Assembly (NCBI RefSeq): GCF_001412595.2 | Contig: NZ_CP012640.2 | Coordinates: 62,001-126,000 of the forward strand | Reading direction: 5' to 3' | Origin: Massilia sp. WG5 | GTDB taxonomy: Bacteria; Pseudomonadota; Gammaproteobacteria; Burkholderiales; Burkholderiaceae_D | DNA: 64,000 nt | In this document: positions 1 through 8,540 of the stretch, piece by piece | How the letters are laid out: every line of letters begins with the position of its first letter | Position numbering within the stretch: the stretch's first letter is position 1 | The notes under the pieces: model-generated | The model's database searches: none | What the model saw: the letters and a program-made list of their open reading frames with translations, nothing else | What the model was told of the DNA's origin: nothing | Translations under genes and position numbers: made by a program

Positions 1-1
1 C

Positions 2-853
2 CCCGAGTGCTTCACCCCGTTCTACCTGGCGATGGTGCGGGTCGGCGAGATGACCGGCCGCCTCGAGGAAGTCTTCCTGCGCCTGTTCGACCACCTCGAA
101 TTCGACCGCGACATGCGCGAGCGCGTGAAGACGGCGCTGCGCTATCCGAGCTTCGTGATCGTCGCGATGGTGGTGGCGATGGTCGTCGTGAACGTGTTCG
201 TGATCCCGCAGTTCGAGAAAGTGTTCAACAGCTTCCACGCCGAGCTGCCGCTGATGACGCGGATCCTGATCGGCACCTCGCGCTTCACGGTGGCCTGGTG
301 GCCGGCCTTCCTGGCGGGTGCGATCGGCGCCGTGGCCGGTTTCCGCACCTGGACCCGCACGGCGTCAGGCAAGTTGGCCTGGGACCGCTACAAGCTGCGC
401 CTGCCGATCGCCGGCAAGATCGTCCACAAGGCAACCATGGCGCGCTTCGCCCGCAGCTTCGCGCTGTCGATCCGCAGCGGCGTGCCGATCGTGCAGGCCC
501 TGACCGTGGTCTCGCAGACGGCCGACAACGCCTACCTGGCGATGCGCATCGAGCAGATGCGCGACGGCGTCGAGCGCGGCGAGAGCATCCTGCGCACCGC
601 CACCAATGCGCAGGTGTTCACGCCCATCGTGCTGCAGATGATCGCGGTGGGCGAGGAGTCGGGCTCGCTGGACGACCTGATGGACGAGATCGCGATGATG
701 TACGAGCGCGAAGTCGATTACGAACTGAAGACCCTGTCGAGCCAGATCGAACCGATCCTGATCACCTTCCTCGGTGTGCTGGTGCTGGTGCTGGCGCTGG
801 GTATCTTCCTGCCGATCTGGGACCTGGGCAAGGCAGCCCTGCACAACAAATGA
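2..853 (+). CDS. mshG: MSHA biogenesis protein MshG, GspF/PilC-type inner-membrane platform (5' truncated by window)
   Basis: This is the polytopic inner-membrane platform of the MSHA type IV pilus machine, which couples the assembly ATPase to pilin extraction. The reading frame is open to the window edge, so only the last 283 residues are visible. They include the end of the first T2SF repeat (MVRVGEMTGRLEE), a long hydrophobic segment around residues 50-72, a full second T2SF repeat (ARSFALSIRSGVPIVQAL, then VGEESGSLDDL) and the C-terminal membrane segment. The family is certain; the Msh assignment rests on the pilin and msh genes that follow. The gene overlaps the next one by four bases (ATGA at 850). 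mshE would be expected just upstream, outside the window. Confidence 0.93.
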   Translation, partial: PECFTPFYLAMVRVGEMTGRLEEVFLRLFDHLEFDRDMRERVKTALRYPSFVIVAMVVAMVVVNVFVIPQFEKVFNSFHAELPLMTRILIGTSRFTVAWWPAFLAGAIGAVAGFRTWTRTASGKLAWDRYKLRLPIAGKIVHKATMARFARSFALSIRSGVPIVQALTVVSQTADNAYLAMRIEQMRDGVERGESILRTATNAQVFTPIVLQMIAVGEESGSLDDLMDEIAMMYEREVDYELKTLSSQIEPILITFLGVLVLVLALGIFLPIWDLGKAALHNK

Positions 854-1341
854 ACACGCTATCACTGAGTCAAGAGAAAACCACGACGCGACGCGGCTTC
901 AGCCTGCTGCACTTCGCGCTGGTGGTGCTGGTGTCGAGCATCGTCAGCACGGTGGCGCTGGACCGCTTCGAGTACTACCGCGAGCAGGCCGAGATCGCGG
1001 CGGCGCGCCAGGTGGTGGCCGCGCTGCGCGCCTCGCTGGGCGCCCGCACCACCGAACTGGCGTCGCGCGGCCGCGTCGAGGAACTGCGGAAGCTGGCCGC
1101 CGACAACCCGATCAAACTGCTGCTGTGGAAGCCGGAGAACTACCTCGGCGAATACTATGCGCCGGACCCGAAACGTATCGGCCGCGCCGGCTGGGTGTTT
1201 GACCCACACGACAAATCTCTTGTGTATTTGCCCAAAAACACGGAAAGTTTTTCTTTCAGCACATCGAAATTGCTTAAATTCAAGGTAGAATTTGTAAGCA
1301 GAAGCAACAAAAGCCTCGCCCTGAACCAAGTCAGCGGATAG
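850..1341 (+). CDS. MshF-like prepilin-like protein with His at the +5 position
   Basis: This 163-residue protein starts at the ATGA overlap with mshG. Its N-terminus looks like a type IV prepilin: a charged leader ending RRG, then FSLLHFALVVLVSSIVS and an amphipathic helix (YYREQAEIAAARQVVAAL). The conserved Glu at +5 of the mature helix is His here (residue 21), and the hydrophobic stretch is short. It occupies the mshF slot between mshG and the pilin genes, so an assembly-accessory or bitopic role is more likely than major pilin. The last 100 bases are clearly more AT-rich than the rest. MshF proteins are poorly conserved, so the name is positional. Confidence 0.7.
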   Translation: MNTLSLSQEKTTTRRGFSLLHFALVVLVSSIVSTVALDRFEYYREQAEIAAARQVVAALRASLGARTTELASRGRVEELRKLAADNPIKLLLWKPENYLGEYYAPDPKRIGRAGWVFDPHDKSLVYLPKNTESFSFSTSKLLKFKVEFVSRSNKSLALNQVSG

Positions 1342-1374
1342 GCGGTCGTTAAACCACTTTATTCGGAGAATCTG

Positions 1375-1911
1375 ATGAACAAGAATTTCAAAGTCCAGGC
1401 GCAGGGCGGTTTCACCCTGATCGAACTGATCGTCGTGATCGTCATCCTGGGCATCCTGGCGGCGACGGCGCTGCCGAAGTTTGCCAACCTCAGCGGCGAT
1501 GCACGCCTGGCGAGCGTGAACGCCGTCAAGGGCGCAATGTCGTCGTCGGCAGCCATCATCCACGGCAAGATCATGGTCAATCCGGGGCAGGTGTCGACTG
1601 CCGCGACGCCGAATACGCTGCCGGTCGAAGGCGTGAATATCGAAGTGGTCAACAATTACCCGGCCGGCACCATGGGCGGCATCGTCGCGGCAGCCGGCAT
1701 TTCTGCCGACGATTACACCGCGTACAGCGCCACCGAGAATGCCGGCGCCAAGTTCAAGCCGGCAACCACCGGCACCCAGATCGCCCTGGTGCCGAACAGC
1801 CTGGTCGGCAATGCCAACGCGGCGAAGTGCTTCGTGCTCTACACCCCGGCGACGACGACGACCGCCCCGACCCTTGCGATGGGTACGGCCACTGCCAGCG
1901 ACTGCGAGTAA
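1375..1911 (+). CDS. mshA: MSHA pilin (MshA/MshB-type type IV pilin)
   Basis: This is probably the major subunit of the MSHA pilus, 178 residues. It has a classic class III signal: a short polar leader ending at Gly12, then FTLIELIVVIVILGIL with Glu at +5, and the ALPKFANLSGDAR motif that is usual in MshA/MshB pilins. Two cysteines near the C-terminus (AAKCF and SDCE at the very end) could form the C-terminal disulfide loop of pilins. GGAG lies seven bases before the ATG. MshA and MshB are hard to tell apart by eye; this is the only full-length MshA/B-like pilin in the window. A strong hairpin follows, so the gene probably ends its transcript. Confidence 0.88.
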   Translation: MNKNFKVQAQGGFTLIELIVVIVILGILAATALPKFANLSGDARLASVNAVKGAMSSSAAIIHGKIMVNPGQVSTAATPNTLPVEGVNIEVVNNYPAGTMGGIVAAAGISADDYTAYSATENAGAKFKPATTGTQIALVPNSLVGNANAAKCFVLYTPATTTTAPTLAMGTATASDCE

Positions 1912-1920
1912 TCTCCTTCC

Positions 1921-1955
1921 CGGGATCGGCATTCGCCGGTCCCGTTCTTCCTTCT
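1921..1955 (+). terminator. Bidirectional hairpin between the pilin gene and mshP
   Basis: A 10-bp stem (1921-1930 paired with 1935-1944, one G-U pair, loop ATTC) is followed by a pyrimidine-rich tract (TTCTTCCTTCTTCCC). It sits in the 54-bp gap between two convergent genes and could end transcription from the plus side. On the minus strand the flank is less T-rich. Confidence 0.7.
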
Positions 1956-1965
1956 TCCCGCTCCC

Positions 1966-2448
1966 TCAGTAACAGTCCGCGCCCGCCGCGGTAAAGCATA
2001 CCGTCGCCACGCGCCGCCGCTCGGTGTAGTCGGCCTGGGTGCTGCCGGAGGCGTCCGGACAGGCAGCGCCGCCGCCGTTGCAGGCGATCGCCTCGACCCG
2101 GTACAGGTTCTTCACCAGCACGCTGCCATCGGCGTTCTGTCCCTCGTTATAGGCCGTGTAGCTGCAGCTGACGCTGACCACGAAGCCGCTGTCCTTCTGG
2201 AAGTCGGTGAGGCTCGCATTCGTGCAGCCGGCCGTGTTTTTCGTGCGCAGCTGGTAAAAGCTCCATTCCAGCCCGGCGCGGGCGGCCTGGCCGGCGCGCG
2301 CCGTCAGCGCGGCGCCGGTGGCGGCATTCGCCTGCGTCACGTTCAGGCGCACGATGGCGGTTGCCATGCCGGCCATCAGCATCAGCAGGATGACGGCGGC
2401 GATGTAGGCGAAACCGGCTTGCCGGTGCCGGATACGGAATGTGGTCAC
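1966..2448 (-). CDS. mshP: MSHA biogenesis protein MshP (PilX-like minor pilin)
   Basis: A small pilin-like protein of 160 residues at the end of the mshQ-C-D-O-P unit. I chose the GTG at 2448 because it overlaps the mshO stop (GTGA) and directly precedes a prepilin-like start: RHRQAG, then FAYIAAVILLMLMAGMATAIV. Mature position 5 is Ala, not Glu, which is usual for PilX/MshP proteins. The helix continues RAGQAARAGLEWSFYQLR, the typical PilX pattern. Four or more cysteines in the C-terminal half suggest disulfides outside the membrane. In other MSHA loci MshP is a minor component of the pilus tip or initiation complex. Confidence 0.85.
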   Translation of the reverse strand: MTTFRIRHRQAGFAYIAAVILLMLMAGMATAIVRLNVTQANAATGAALTARAGQAARAGLEWSFYQLRTKNTAGCTNASLTDFQKDSGFVVSVSCSYTAYNEGQNADGSVLVKNLYRVEAIACNGGGAACPDASGSTQADYTERRRVATVCFTAAGADCY

Positions 2449-3341
2449 GGCATGTTCTCCACTTGCGAGCCGACCGTGAGCGTGACGCTCTCGCCGTGAT
2501 CGGCCAGCGTCAGCTGCAGCTGGGCGAAGCCGCTCTGCTGGGTTGCGCCCTGGCTCGGGTCGTACACGAAATTGCAGGCCTTGACCTTCCTGGCGACGAT
2601 CGCGCTCTGGCCGCCGGCCACGGGGCAGGCCTGGCTGGCCTTGAAATCGTAGCGGACCACGCGGGTGAGCGTGCCGGTCCCGGTGCCGCCAGCATCGACG
2701 CCGGCGCCCGAGCACATATAGGTGACCGCCTGCAGGCTGTCCGGCACGATGGCAAAGCGCCCGCCCTCATAACCGTAGGGGAACTGCTTGGCCGTCTTGA
2801 GGGTGATGCGGGACTGGCCCAGCGGGAGATTGCCGCTGCCGGTGGCGGGCGGTGCGCCGATCGCGGCGATCTGGGCGCGGCTGGTGCCGTCGTAGACGTC
2901 GGCCGTATTCTGGTTGCCGACCACCACCCAGTCGCCCGGTTTCGGCGCTGTCGTGAAGGCGGTGAGCACGTCGAAGCTCAGGGTCGGGCCGCTCAGGTCG
3001 AGCGGCTTCGAGGGAGTCGACGGATTGGCCGGGTCCCATTGCGTATCCGGCGCCGTGCGGAAGCGGCCGCCGTCGCTGGTCGGCACCATCTCCAGGCAGG
3101 CCGGGGCCGTCCCCGACGCGGGCAGCAGGCGCAGCGAGTTCGGCACGGCGGTATGGATCTCGGTCACCATGCGGCGCAGCGCGGTATCGGCCAGGTGGGT
3201 CAGGTTGGCGCGGCGGCCGACCGCAAGATAGTTTTGCAGGGCAGGGCCGTACTGCATCGCGAAGATCGACGCGATGATGCCGGTCACCACGATGACCACG
3301 ACCAGTTCGACGAGCGTGAATCCGCGATCCTTTTTCATCAT
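2445..3341 (-). CDS. mshO: MSHA biogenesis protein MshO (minor pilin, PilW-like)
   Basis: A 298-residue minor pilin. I prefer the ATG at 3341 because it forms an ATGA overlap with the mshD stop; an in-frame ATG five codons upstream (3356) is the alternative. After MKKDRG comes FTLVELVVVIVVTGIIASI with Glu at +5, so this is a genuine class III prepilin. The long C-terminal half (DVYDGTSRAQ, EGGRFAIVPDSLQAVTY) matches the PilW/MshO type rather than a major pilin. It is expected to work with MshC, MshD and MshP in the initiating or tip complex. Confidence 0.88.
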   Translation of the reverse strand: MMKKDRGFTLVELVVVIVVTGIIASIFAMQYGPALQNYLAVGRRANLTHLADTALRRMVTEIHTAVPNSLRLLPASGTAPACLEMVPTSDGGRFRTAPDTQWDPANPSTPSKPLDLSGPTLSFDVLTAFTTAPKPGDWVVVGNQNTADVYDGTSRAQIAAIGAPPATGSGNLPLGQSRITLKTAKQFPYGYEGGRFAIVPDSLQAVTYMCSGAGVDAGGTGTGTLTRVVRYDFKASQACPVAGGQSAIVARKVKACNFVYDPSQGATQQSGFAQLQLTLADHGESVTLTVGSQVENMP

Positions 3342-3829
3342 GGAGGTGTGCGCCATCCGGTGAGTACGAAAGCGTCTTCGGGCCTGGCGTCCATGCTGTA
3401 GCGGACGGTGACGGTGATCTTCAGGTTCGGCGTCGCGCCGCTCAGCGTGGGCGTATCCTCGCTGACGGTCACGGACACCGTGTAGGCTTCCAGGCCGGCC
3501 ACCGGATTATTCCGGACGTCGCGGATGCCGGACAGGCCGGCGCCGTAGTTCTGGAAATCGCGCACGTCGTTGAAGCTGTCGCGCACGTTGGGGGTGGTGG
3601 CTGTGTCGTCGACCTGGTAGGGCTTGAGCAGGATCTCGCCCATCAGGCTTTCCGCGATCGCCGCCTTCTGCTGCAGGATCAGGGGATCGACGCTGGCGCG
3701 GTTGCCGGTGCGGAAGGCCGCCACCAGCCCGGCCAGCGACGCGCCGATGATGACCATGGCGATGATCAGTTCGACCAGGGTCACGCCGGCGCTGCGCCGG
3801 GGCAGCCTCGGGGCGGGCTTATTCGACAT
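3338..3829 (-). CDS. mshD: MSHA biogenesis protein MshD (minor pilin, PilV-like)
   Basis: A 163-residue minor pilin of the MSHA system. The start at 3829 gives a leader MSNKPAPRLPRRSAG, then VTLVELIIAMVIIGASLAGLV with Glu at +5. The segment QQKAAIAESLMGEILLKPY is typical of PilV/MshD proteins. It overlaps mshC by 11 bases and mshO by four, which fits translational coupling. The C-terminal part holds VTVSEDTPTL and VTVRYSM beta-strand-like stretches. No cysteines are visible. Confidence 0.88.
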   Translation of the reverse strand: MSNKPAPRLPRRSAGVTLVELIIAMVIIGASLAGLVAAFRTGNRASVDPLILQQKAAIAESLMGEILLKPYQVDDTATTPNVRDSFNDVRDFQNYGAGLSGIRDVRNNPVAGLEAYTVSVTVSEDTPTLSGATPNLKITVTVRYSMDARPEDAFVLTGWRTPP

Positions 3830-4301
3830 AGCCGGTGCTCCCTTCGAGCGTGATGGTGCGCTGGACCACGCCTTGCGCGCTGACCTTGATGCCGGCGTTG
3901 CCGAGCAGCGTCGTACCCGCCAGGTCGGTGCTGATGTCGCCGTTCGGCTGGAAATACAGGGCGCCACTCAAGCCGCTGGCGGCGACGTCCGGGTCGGTGG
4001 TTGCGAAGTCCGCGTCCGGCGCGTTCGGCAGCGGCCTGGCGCATGGCGGCGTGCCGCTCGCCGGATTGGTGTCGGCGATGCGCAGGGTGAGCGCCTTGGC
4101 GCCGAGCATGGCGCAGACCACGCGGCGGTGCGCGCGCGCCGCGGTGTCGGCCAGGCGCAGGCCGGCGACGAGCTGGTCGCCGAAGACCTGGGCGCCGCGT
4201 TCGCCGTTGCCGATCAGGCGCGGTACGGCGATGGCGGCCATGATGCCCAGCAGGACCATGATGACGATCAGCTCGACCATCGTGAAGCCGCGCGCCCTCA
4301 A
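3819..4301 (-). CDS. mshC: MSHA biogenesis protein MshC (minor pilin, GspH/FimT-like)
   Basis: A 160-residue prepilin with an unusually short leader (MRARG) before FTMVELIVIMVLLGIMAAIAVPRLIG, Glu at +5. The remainder (QLVAGLRLADTAARAHRR, then beta-rich sequence with two cysteines) resembles GspH/FimT-type pseudopilins. The start codon overlaps the mshQ stop (ATGA), so it is probably translated from the mshQ transcript. Confidence 0.87.
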   Translation of the reverse strand: MRARGFTMVELIVIMVLLGIMAAIAVPRLIGNGERGAQVFGDQLVAGLRLADTAARAHRRVVCAMLGAKALTLRIADTNPASGTPPCARPLPNAPDADFATTDPDVAASGLSGALYFQPNGDISTDLAGTTLLGNAGIKVSAQGVVQRTITLEGSTGYVE

Positions 4302-7300
4302 TTGAACACCTCGCGCGTGTGGATGATGCGCTTCGCCTCGGGCGCGGTGGCGCCGAAGGTGGCGCGTGCGACCGGGTCGGCGCTCGCCGGAGCGACGTTC
4401 GGCACCTCGGCGCTGGGGCAGATGCCGTTCGGGCCGCGCAGGTAGGGCATGCCGGCGCCTGCGCCCTTGCTGGACGGGAGCGATGACAGGCAGGAGTTGA
4501 CGGCGGCGGTGTTGCCGAGATTGATCGCCACGGTGGCGGTGCCGGTCCCGCCGGTAGGACGCAGGGTCAGGCTGCCGAGGCCTTTGTCGATGGCCAGGTA
4601 GCCGTTCGGCATGCTGTTCGCCGTCGCGACGATGGGCGTCGACAGCGGCGACTTCGCCTGGATCGCCAGCGCCGAGGCCAGGATGCGGTGCAGGCCATCG
4701 CTCTCGTCGACGTTGCGGATCCAGCTGGCGCCGGTCCAGTACTGGAAGCTGACCGGCAGGGCCAGGTCGCCGGTGGCGCTGCCGAAGCGGCTGGCGATCG
4801 CCAGGCGTCCGCTGCGCGCATTGTAGACATCCTCGGCGGTCTTGTTGTAGGTGGCGGCATTCGCCGAGCTGACGGCATTGCCGGACACCACTTCCGTCGC
4901 GCGCAGGCGCACCTGCATGGGGGCGTGCGGCGCCGAGGCAAACGTGAAGACCAGCGGCGCAGCGCTGCTGGCGGACAGGCTGGCAATCCCCTGCGCGAAC
5001 GCGCTGGCCGGCAGCGGGGTGGCGGCCGCGGCCCCGGCGCCGCTCAGGGCGCCGTCCGCGGCGGCGATCGCCTTGGCGCCGGCGGCGTCCCAGGCGGCGA
5101 AGACGACCGGATTGCTGTAGCCATAGCCGCTGTCGTACAGCAGCGTGCGGTTACCGAGCGCGTTCATGGCCGTGACGCTGAGGTCGAGCGGCTCGCCGGA
5201 ATAGTAGAAATTCGGCAGGCCGGCCCCGACCCGGCCTTCCTTGACCTGGAACCAGGCCGGCGTCGAGGCGATCGCGCCGCAGCCGCTGGCGGCGCTGGTC
5301 TGCACCGCCAGCGGCCGAGGTTTGGCGCCGCCGAGGTAATAGCTGCTGGCCTGCTGGACCTGGATGTTCAGCGCGCCCGCTTCCGTGTAGCTGAGCTTGC
5401 CCAGGATGCCGGTATTGATGACGCTGGTCGTGGGTGGCGGGCTCAGGCTGCCGAGCACCGAAGCCGTCAGCTTGCAGCCCTGGGTGCCCAGCGCCCCCAG
5501 GCTGAACTGCACCGTCTCGGCCGCGATGGCCGGGTCGGCGGTTTCGAGGCCGAAGTTCGGGGCCGCCAGACCGGCGGCGGTGAGCGCGGTGGCGATCACA
5601 TTGAAGGGCACGCCAGCGGTCGTCGTGGCGGGAAAGCTGCTGATCTTGAAGCCGTTGGGCGCGACGATGAACTTGCCGCTGGTGCCGAAGCTCTTGCCAT
5701 TGTCCGTGACCGAGGCGTCGATGCGCAGCTGGCCGACGTCGGCATAGTTCATCGACAGGGTCGCGGCGCTGCCGTTGGCGGGGAAGCTGACGTTGAAGCT
5801 GCGGGCGCTGCCGTCGCACAGTCCGGTGCTGGCGTTGTTCGCGTTCAGGGCACTGAAGCCGGCGCCGTCGCTGCTGACGGTGAGCGGCTGGCTGCCCCTG
5901 GCCGGATTGGCGTAGGCGCAGCTCAGCTGGACCGGCTGGGTCTTGCCCGGGTAGGCCGGCTTGCAGGACTTGCCGTTCGGGTCCAGCACCGACGCCGCCA
6001 GGGAAAAACCGGTGGTGACGGCCGCATACTGGTCCGGGACCGACAGGCTGAGGCCGATGCTGTTATTGAAATTCATGCCGCAGTACGCACTGCCGGCCCC
6101 GGCGCTGTCGGTGGTGTTGTCGCACTGGACGGGATTGGCGACCGCCACGCTGCTGGCGCTGACGTTCAGGATGACGTTGCCGGTGCTCGACTGGCTGACC
6201 GTGGCGTCGGTGCTGACGCCGCTCGCCCCGATGGCGAAGCTGCCGCCGCCCGGCTGCAGGGTGAGGTTCACGCCGCCCTTGTAATAGCTCGCACAGGCGG
6301 CGTCGGCGCAGGCCTTGACGGTAACCGGCTCCGGCGTGCAGGCGCTGGCGGTGCCGTCGTGAAGGATCAGGAAGTGGTCGATGGGGAAGGCCGGCGGAAC
6401 GGCGGCGCAGTGCGGACCGGAAACGCTGTTGACGGGATAGCCGCTGTTGTTGGTGACGCAGTCGCACTGGCCGCTGGTGGTGCCGCCGGTGCAGTAGATG
6501 GTCTTGACCACGCGGCCGGCCCAGTTCAGTGTTGCCTTGTCGACCGTGGCGTTACCGTAAATAATTGCGTCGGCACTGTCGAGGGTCAAGTTGCCAGTGC
6601 TGACGTCGCCGTTCACGCTGACCGAATCGCCAAGGCGTAGCGAGGTCTTGGCGCTGATGTTGCCGCCCACAATGCTGTTCGAAGGGAGCAGGCTAACAGT
6701 CGGCGCGACGATGTTGCCGGACACCTTGCTGCCGGAAGCCAGGGTAAACGAGACCGTGGCATTGACGTCGCCATCGATGGTGGACGGGGAGTTGGTATTG
6801 ACAGTGGCGCCGCTGACCGAACCGGTAACGGTGCAATGGGAGCCGATGGTGATGGTGCCGGACGCGTTGACGTTGCCCGTGATGCTGGTCTGCTTGCCCG
6901 TGCCGAGGGTCATCGTGGCCGCGCTGACGTTCGCCGTGATCGTCTGCGCCTGGTTCCCGACCGCGAACGTTCCGCTGCTGATCAGGTTGCCCCCCTTGAT
7001 CGACAAGTTGGGAGGATTGATGTCGGCGATATTGAGGTTGCCGGTCACGTTGAGCGTGGCCGTTCCGCTCATTGCCAGGCCCTGGTTGTAGTCGAAGCTG
7101 ACGCTGGTCTTGATCAGGACCGTGTAGCCGCTGGCGATCGCCATCGTGTCGGTCGAGGCCGGCAAAGGGAAGCTGCTGCACGTGTAGGTGTTCGACGACA
7201 GCGTGCAGCCATTGATATCGCCGCCATTGAAGTTGAACACGGCCGCACACGCATTCGCGCCCGCCAGGCTGGCGAACAGCAGGCAAGCCCAGACGCACAG

Positions 7301-7348
7301 GCGCATCAGGAAATGGTCGGCGGATCGGGTCAACTTTGGTGTAAACAT
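4298..7348 (-). CDS. mshQ: MshQ-like secreted protein with C-terminal DUF6701 region
   Basis: A large exported protein, about 1,016 residues from the ATG chosen here. Other in-frame ATGs are at 7450 and 7306; none has a clear Shine-Dalgarno. The start at 7306 gives the most compact signal peptide (MRLCVWACLLFASLAG up to NACAA). Residues about 40-290 are a low-complexity, Ser/Thr/Gly-rich repeat (SGNVNASGTITIGS-like units) that looks like a right-handed beta-solenoid or bactofilin-like stretch. The remaining 700 residues match the MshQ/DUF6701 style: FPIDHFLILHDGTAS, then many paired cysteines and beta-sandwich patterns, ending RIIHTREVFN. MshQ is encoded with the minor pilins in Vibrio and Shewanella loci; its likely role is an adhesive or tip-associated subunit. 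Confidence 0.8.
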   Translation of the reverse strand: MFTPKLTRSADHFLMRLCVWACLLFASLAGANACAAVFNFNGGDINGCTLSSNTYTCSSFPLPASTDTMAIASGYTVLIKTSVSFDYNQGLAMSGTATLNVTGNLNIADINPPNLSIKGGNLISSGTFAVGNQAQTITANVSAATMTLGTGKQTSITGNVNASGTITIGSHCTVTGSVSGATVNTNSPSTIDGDVNATVSFTLASGSKVSGNIVAPTVSLLPSNSIVGGNISAKTSLRLGDSVSVNGDVSTGNLTLDSADAIIYGNATVDKATLNWAGRVVKTIYCTGGTTSGQCDCVTNNSGYPVNSVSGPHCAAVPPAFPIDHFLILHDGTASACTPEPVTVKACADAACASYYKGGVNLTLQPGGGSFAIGASGVSTDATVSQSSTGNVILNVSASSVAVANPVQCDNTTDSAGAGSAYCGMNFNNSIGLSLSVPDQYAAVTTGFSLAASVLDPNGKSCKPAYPGKTQPVQLSCAYANPARGSQPLTVSSDGAGFSALNANNASTGLCDGSARSFNVSFPANGSAATLSMNYADVGQLRIDASVTDNGKSFGTSGKFIVAPNGFKISSFPATTTAGVPFNVIATALTAAGLAAPNFGLETADPAIAAETVQFSLGALGTQGCKLTASVLGSLSPPPTTSVINTGILGKLSYTEAGALNIQVQQASSYYLGGAKPRPLAVQTSAASGCGAIASTPAWFQVKEGRVGAGLPNFYYSGEPLDLSVTAMNALGNRTLLYDSGYGYSNPVVFAAWDAAGAKAIAAADGALSGAGAAAATPLPASAFAQGIASLSASSAAPLVFTFASAPHAPMQVRLRATEVVSGNAVSSANAATYNKTAEDVYNARSGRLAIASRFGSATGDLALPVSFQYWTGASWIRNVDESDGLHRILASALAIQAKSPLSTPIVATANSMPNGYLAIDKGLGSLTLRPTGGTGTATVAINLGNTAAVNSCLSSLPSSKGAGAGMPYLRGPNGICPSAEVPNVAPASADPVARATFGATAPEAKRIIHTREVFN

Positions 7349-7601
7349 TGATATGTTGAAACAGTACAGGCGCGAGTGTGCATGAGTTGGCGCGTAAGCA
7401 CCAGAGCATTTTTGATAAAGCCACCAGTCGACGAATTGCCCGCCCGGCATGAGGTGTACTTACAACAGGAAATGAATAGTTCCATACCGAAAGTCCAGAA
7501 TATTTTTCCGTGGTGAAAAAATGGTATCGGCTTTCTACTACAGTTGAATATAATCAAGCACTATCCCAAGGATTCGAGAGCCACTACCCATCATTGCCCG
7601 C
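7349..7601. promoter_or_regulatory. Divergent intergenic region between mshQ and mshI; TATAAT -10 for mshI
   Basis: This 253-bp AT-richer gap separates the two divergent msh units and must hold both promoters. A perfect TATAAT lies at 7549-7554, 47 bases before the mshI ATG; no convincing -35 lies at the normal distance. I looked for a sigma-54 GG-N10-GC element near TGGTATCGGC and did not find one. No clear promoter was seen for mshQ. Confidence 0.45.
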
Positions 7602-8540
7602 ATGCGTCTTTTTAGAAGAACAAGGAAACACGCCAACTGGCTGGCAATGGTGTTGCAACGCGACGGGATCAGTGCCGCCAGCGTGCTCCGCGGCGATGGC
7701 AAGCCGGCGGTGACCCTGGCCAGCCATTTCCCCGGCCAGGCCGATGCGGTTGCGCTCGAAAAAGCCGGCAAGGATCTGCACGCGTCGAACTATCGCTGCA
7801 CCACCGTGCTGGGCGGCGGCGATTACCAGATCATGTCGGTCGAGGCGCCGAATGTGCCGCGCGATGAGGTCAGGGCGGCGATGCGCTTCCGCCTCAAGGA
7901 TGTCCTCGATTTCCCGGTTGCCGAAGCGACCTTCGACGTGATCGAGATTCCCCTCGATCCGAACGCCGCCGTGCGGCCGCAGCAGAGCGTGTTCGCGGTG
8001 GCGGCGCGCAACGGCGTGATCAAGGCGCGCCAGCAGCTGTTCCAGAAAGCCAGAATCGAGCTCGGCACCATCGACATCCCCGAAATGGCCCAACGTAACA
8101 TCTCGGGCATGCTGGAGGCCGACGGCCGCGGCGTGGCCATGCTGTCCTTCGGCGAGGACGGCGGCCTGCTGACCGTGAGCTGGCGCGGCGAGCTGTATCT
8201 GTCGCGCCGCATCGAGGTCACCCTTGCGCAGCTGCTCGACGGCGACGTGGAGCGCAAGCACCAGGCCTTCGACAAGATCACGCTCGAACTCCAGCGCTCG
8301 CTCGACCACTTCGAACGCCAGTTTTCCTTCATCGGCCTGGCCAAGCTGGTGCTGGCGCCGAGCGGCGCCGCCGGGCTGGAGGAATACCTGTCGGGCAACC
8401 TGTACACCCGCATCGAAACCCTCGACCTGGGCCGGCTGTTCGACCTCGCACATGTTCCCGAGCTGCTGGGCGCGGCGGCCCAGCAGCGCTTCTTCGTGGC
8501 GATCGGCGCCGCGCTGCGCGAGGAAGGGACAGTGGCATGA
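7602..8540 (+). CDS. mshI: MshI-like PilM/actin-fold pilus assembly protein
   Basis: A 312-residue cytoplasmic protein of the PilM/MshI type. In type IV pilus systems PilM forms a cytoplasmic ring that binds the N-terminus of PilN and the assembly ATPase. The sequence shows the ASHFPGQADAVALEKAGKDL and MSVEAPNVPRDEVRAAMRFRLKDVLDFPV pattern seen in MshI proteins and no signal or membrane segment. It is the first gene of the mshI-N unit and its stop overlaps the start of the next gene (ATGA at 8537). Confidence 0.85.
   Translation: MRLFRRTRKHANWLAMVLQRDGISAASVLRGDGKPAVTLASHFPGQADAVALEKAGKDLHASNYRCTTVLGGGDYQIMSVEAPNVPRDEVRAAMRFRLKDVLDFPVAEATFDVIEIPLDPNAAVRPQQSVFAVAARNGVIKARQQLFQKARIELGTIDIPEMAQRNISGMLEADGRGVAMLSFGEDGGLLTVSWRGELYLSRRIEVTLAQLLDGDVERKHQAFDKITLELQRSLDHFERQFSFIGLAKLVLAPSGAAGLEEYLSGNLYTRIETLDLGRLFDLAHVPELLGAAAQQRFFVAIGAALREEGTVA

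Noticed and set aside
7520..7540. Sigma-54 promoter in front of mshI
   Set aside because: TGGTATCGGC has the GG but lacks a GC ten bases further on; a TATAAT nearby is the better candidate.
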